DNA from: Pengzhenrongella sp031582905
Lineage (GTDB): Bacteria; Actinomycetota; Actinomycetes; Actinomycetales; Cellulomonadaceae
Assembly: GCF_031582905.1 (NCBI RefSeq)
Contig: NZ_CP133990.1
Span: forward strand, 930,001-994,000
Length of the DNA stretch: 64,000 nt
Reading direction: 5' to 3'
Positions 63,156 to 64,000 of this stretch are shown here, piece by piece. The notes under the pieces were generated by a model. The model was not told the DNA's origin, did no database searches, and saw only the letters and a program-made list of their open reading frames with translations. Numbering within the stretch: position 1 is the first letter of the stretch; every line of letters begins with the position of its first letter. The translations under genes and the position numbers were made by a program.

Positions 63156-64000
63156 CCGTCGTCGACGAGGTCCCGGTCGGTCCGGGCGCCCGGGTGTACG
63201 CCGAGGGCTGGCAGAGCTGGAGCCCCACCACCTGGTACGCCGCGGACGACGCCGCGCACCGGCCGGAGCACGCGTGGCAGCACCTCATGCGCTTCCGGCC
63301 CGGGGTGGACCTACCCGCCGACGGCGTGCAGGGCGAGGGGCTGCTCGTCGTCGACCCCGGGGACGGCTCTCCCGCACGCACGTTCGGCACGCTGGACGCG
63401 ACCACCACCGTGCCGAGCCTGCGCGCGGTGTGGCGGGGCGACCGCGTCGTCGTCACCGCGGACGGCCCGGTGGGCGCGTGGAGCACCGGGCTCGACGGCG
63501 ACGCCGGAATCCATGACGCCGGAGCCCGCGACACCGGCCTCACCGCGCTCGGGGCCCACGGCGACCGGCTCGGAGCGGCCGCCGGCGCCCGCGTCGGGCA
63601 GCCGCCGCCGCGCGTGTGGTGCACCTGGTACCGCTACTTCGAGGACGTCACCGCCGCCGACGTGCTGGAGAACCTCGCCGCGCTCGACGCGCACGACCTG
63701 CCCGTCGACGTCGTCCAGGTGGACGACGGCTGGAGTCTGGGCACGGGGAGTGGACCCGCCCCCGGCCGGGCTTCGGGTCCCTGCCCGACGTCGTCGCCGC
63801 GATCCGCGACACGGGCCGGCGGGCCGGCATCTGGCTCGCGCCGTTCGTCGTCGGCGTCGACTCCGACGTCGCCCGCACGCACCCGGACTGGCTCGTCGGA
63901 CCGGCCGGGCACAACTGGGGTCAGGACCTCGCCGGGCTGGACCTCACCCACCCCGGCGTGCAGGGGTACCTCGCCGACGTGCTCGCCGGCCTGCGCGACC
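63152..64000 (+). CDS. GH36-like alpha-galactosidase (3' end outside window), frameshifted
   Basis: The visible 283 residues cover the N-terminal beta domain (ARVYAEGWQSWSPTTWYAAD) and the start of the TIM barrel (PRVWCTWYRYFEDVTAADVL, PVDVVQVDDGWS). After a shift near 63744 the barrel continues GEWTRPRPGFGSLPDVVAAI, GRRAGIWLAPFVVGVDSDVA and THPGVQGYL. WCTWY and VQVDDGW resemble GH36/GH31-like alpha-galactosidases and raffinose-synthase relatives. The nucleophile region lies beyond the window. The enzyme has no signal peptide, so it would act on an imported glycoside. Confidence 0.78.
   Translation, partial: MTVVDEVPVGPGARVYAEGWQSWSPTTWYAADDAAHRPEHAWQHLMRFRPGVDLPADGVQGEGLLVVDPGDGSPARTFGTLDATTTVPSLRAVWRGDRVVVTADGPVGAWSTGLDGDAGIHDAGARDTGLTALGAHGDRLGAAAGARVGQPPPRVWCTWYRYFEDVTAADVLENLAALDAHDLPVDVVQVDDGWSLGTGSGPAPGRASGPCPTSSPRSATRAGGPASGSRRSSSASTPTSPARTRTGSSDRPGTTGVRTSPGWTSPTPACRGTSPTCSPACAT

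Overview
The window is very GC-rich DNA with dense, often overlapping genes and many GTG starts. It looks like an actinobacterial chromosome. The gene families (ykoFEDC thiamine importer, ECF41-type sigma factor, DUF222-HNH nuclease, large LuxR regulators, ROK-controlled sugar ABC cluster) suggest a Micrococcales member such as a Cellulomonas or Isoptericola relative. That placement is inferred from gene content only.

Layout. 1-8990: secreted gamma-glutamyltranspeptidase (5' cut), EamA permease, beta-propeller membrane protein, OsmC protein coupled to a sodium:solute symporter, small membrane protein, FAD monooxygenase. 8991-29667: purine degradation, namely xanthine dehydrogenase (FAD subunit plus a fused 2Fe-2S/Mo subunit), xdhC, allantoinase, uricase, guanine deaminase, HIU hydrolase, OHCU decarboxylase, a MocA-type cytidylyltransferase, allantoate amidohydrolase, ureidoglycine-type aminotransferase, an amidase and a cupin. 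This block is interrupted by an accessory island at about 12.7-19.3 kb (one IS3, two IS110-type transposases, orphan genes) and by an IS5-type element sitting exactly in a CTAG that held the overlapping stop codons of two convergent genes.

29.7-39.5 kb: LuxR regulator, SDR, CueP-like copper lipoprotein, aldo/keto reductase, a DUF222-HNH nuclease behind a perfect actinobacterial LexA box, and a ketopantoate-reductase-like gene carrying a 27-bp minisatellite. 39.5-44.2 kb: NDH-2-like oxidoreductase with an ECF41-type sigma factor, then kynureninase with a kynurenine-formamidase-like hydrolase. 44.2-51.5 kb (minus): a TPP riboswitch ahead of ykoF-ykoE-ykoD-ykoC, followed by a luciferase-like flavin monooxygenase and an MFS exporter.

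51.6-64 kb: a minus-strand operon (class II aldolase, HAD phosphatase, DhaL, DhaK) below a GAF-LuxR regulator. A ROK regulator then lies divergent from a plus-strand sugar operon: binding protein, two permeases, a medium-chain dehydrogenase, a Gfo/Idh oxidoreductase and a GH36-like glycosidase that runs off the window.

Caution: at least fifteen otherwise intact housekeeping-type genes carry one single-base frameshift each (one carries two), mostly in runs of G or C. The pattern looks like uncorrected indels in the assembly rather than real gene decay, so those genes are annotated as full-length CDS with the shift noted.
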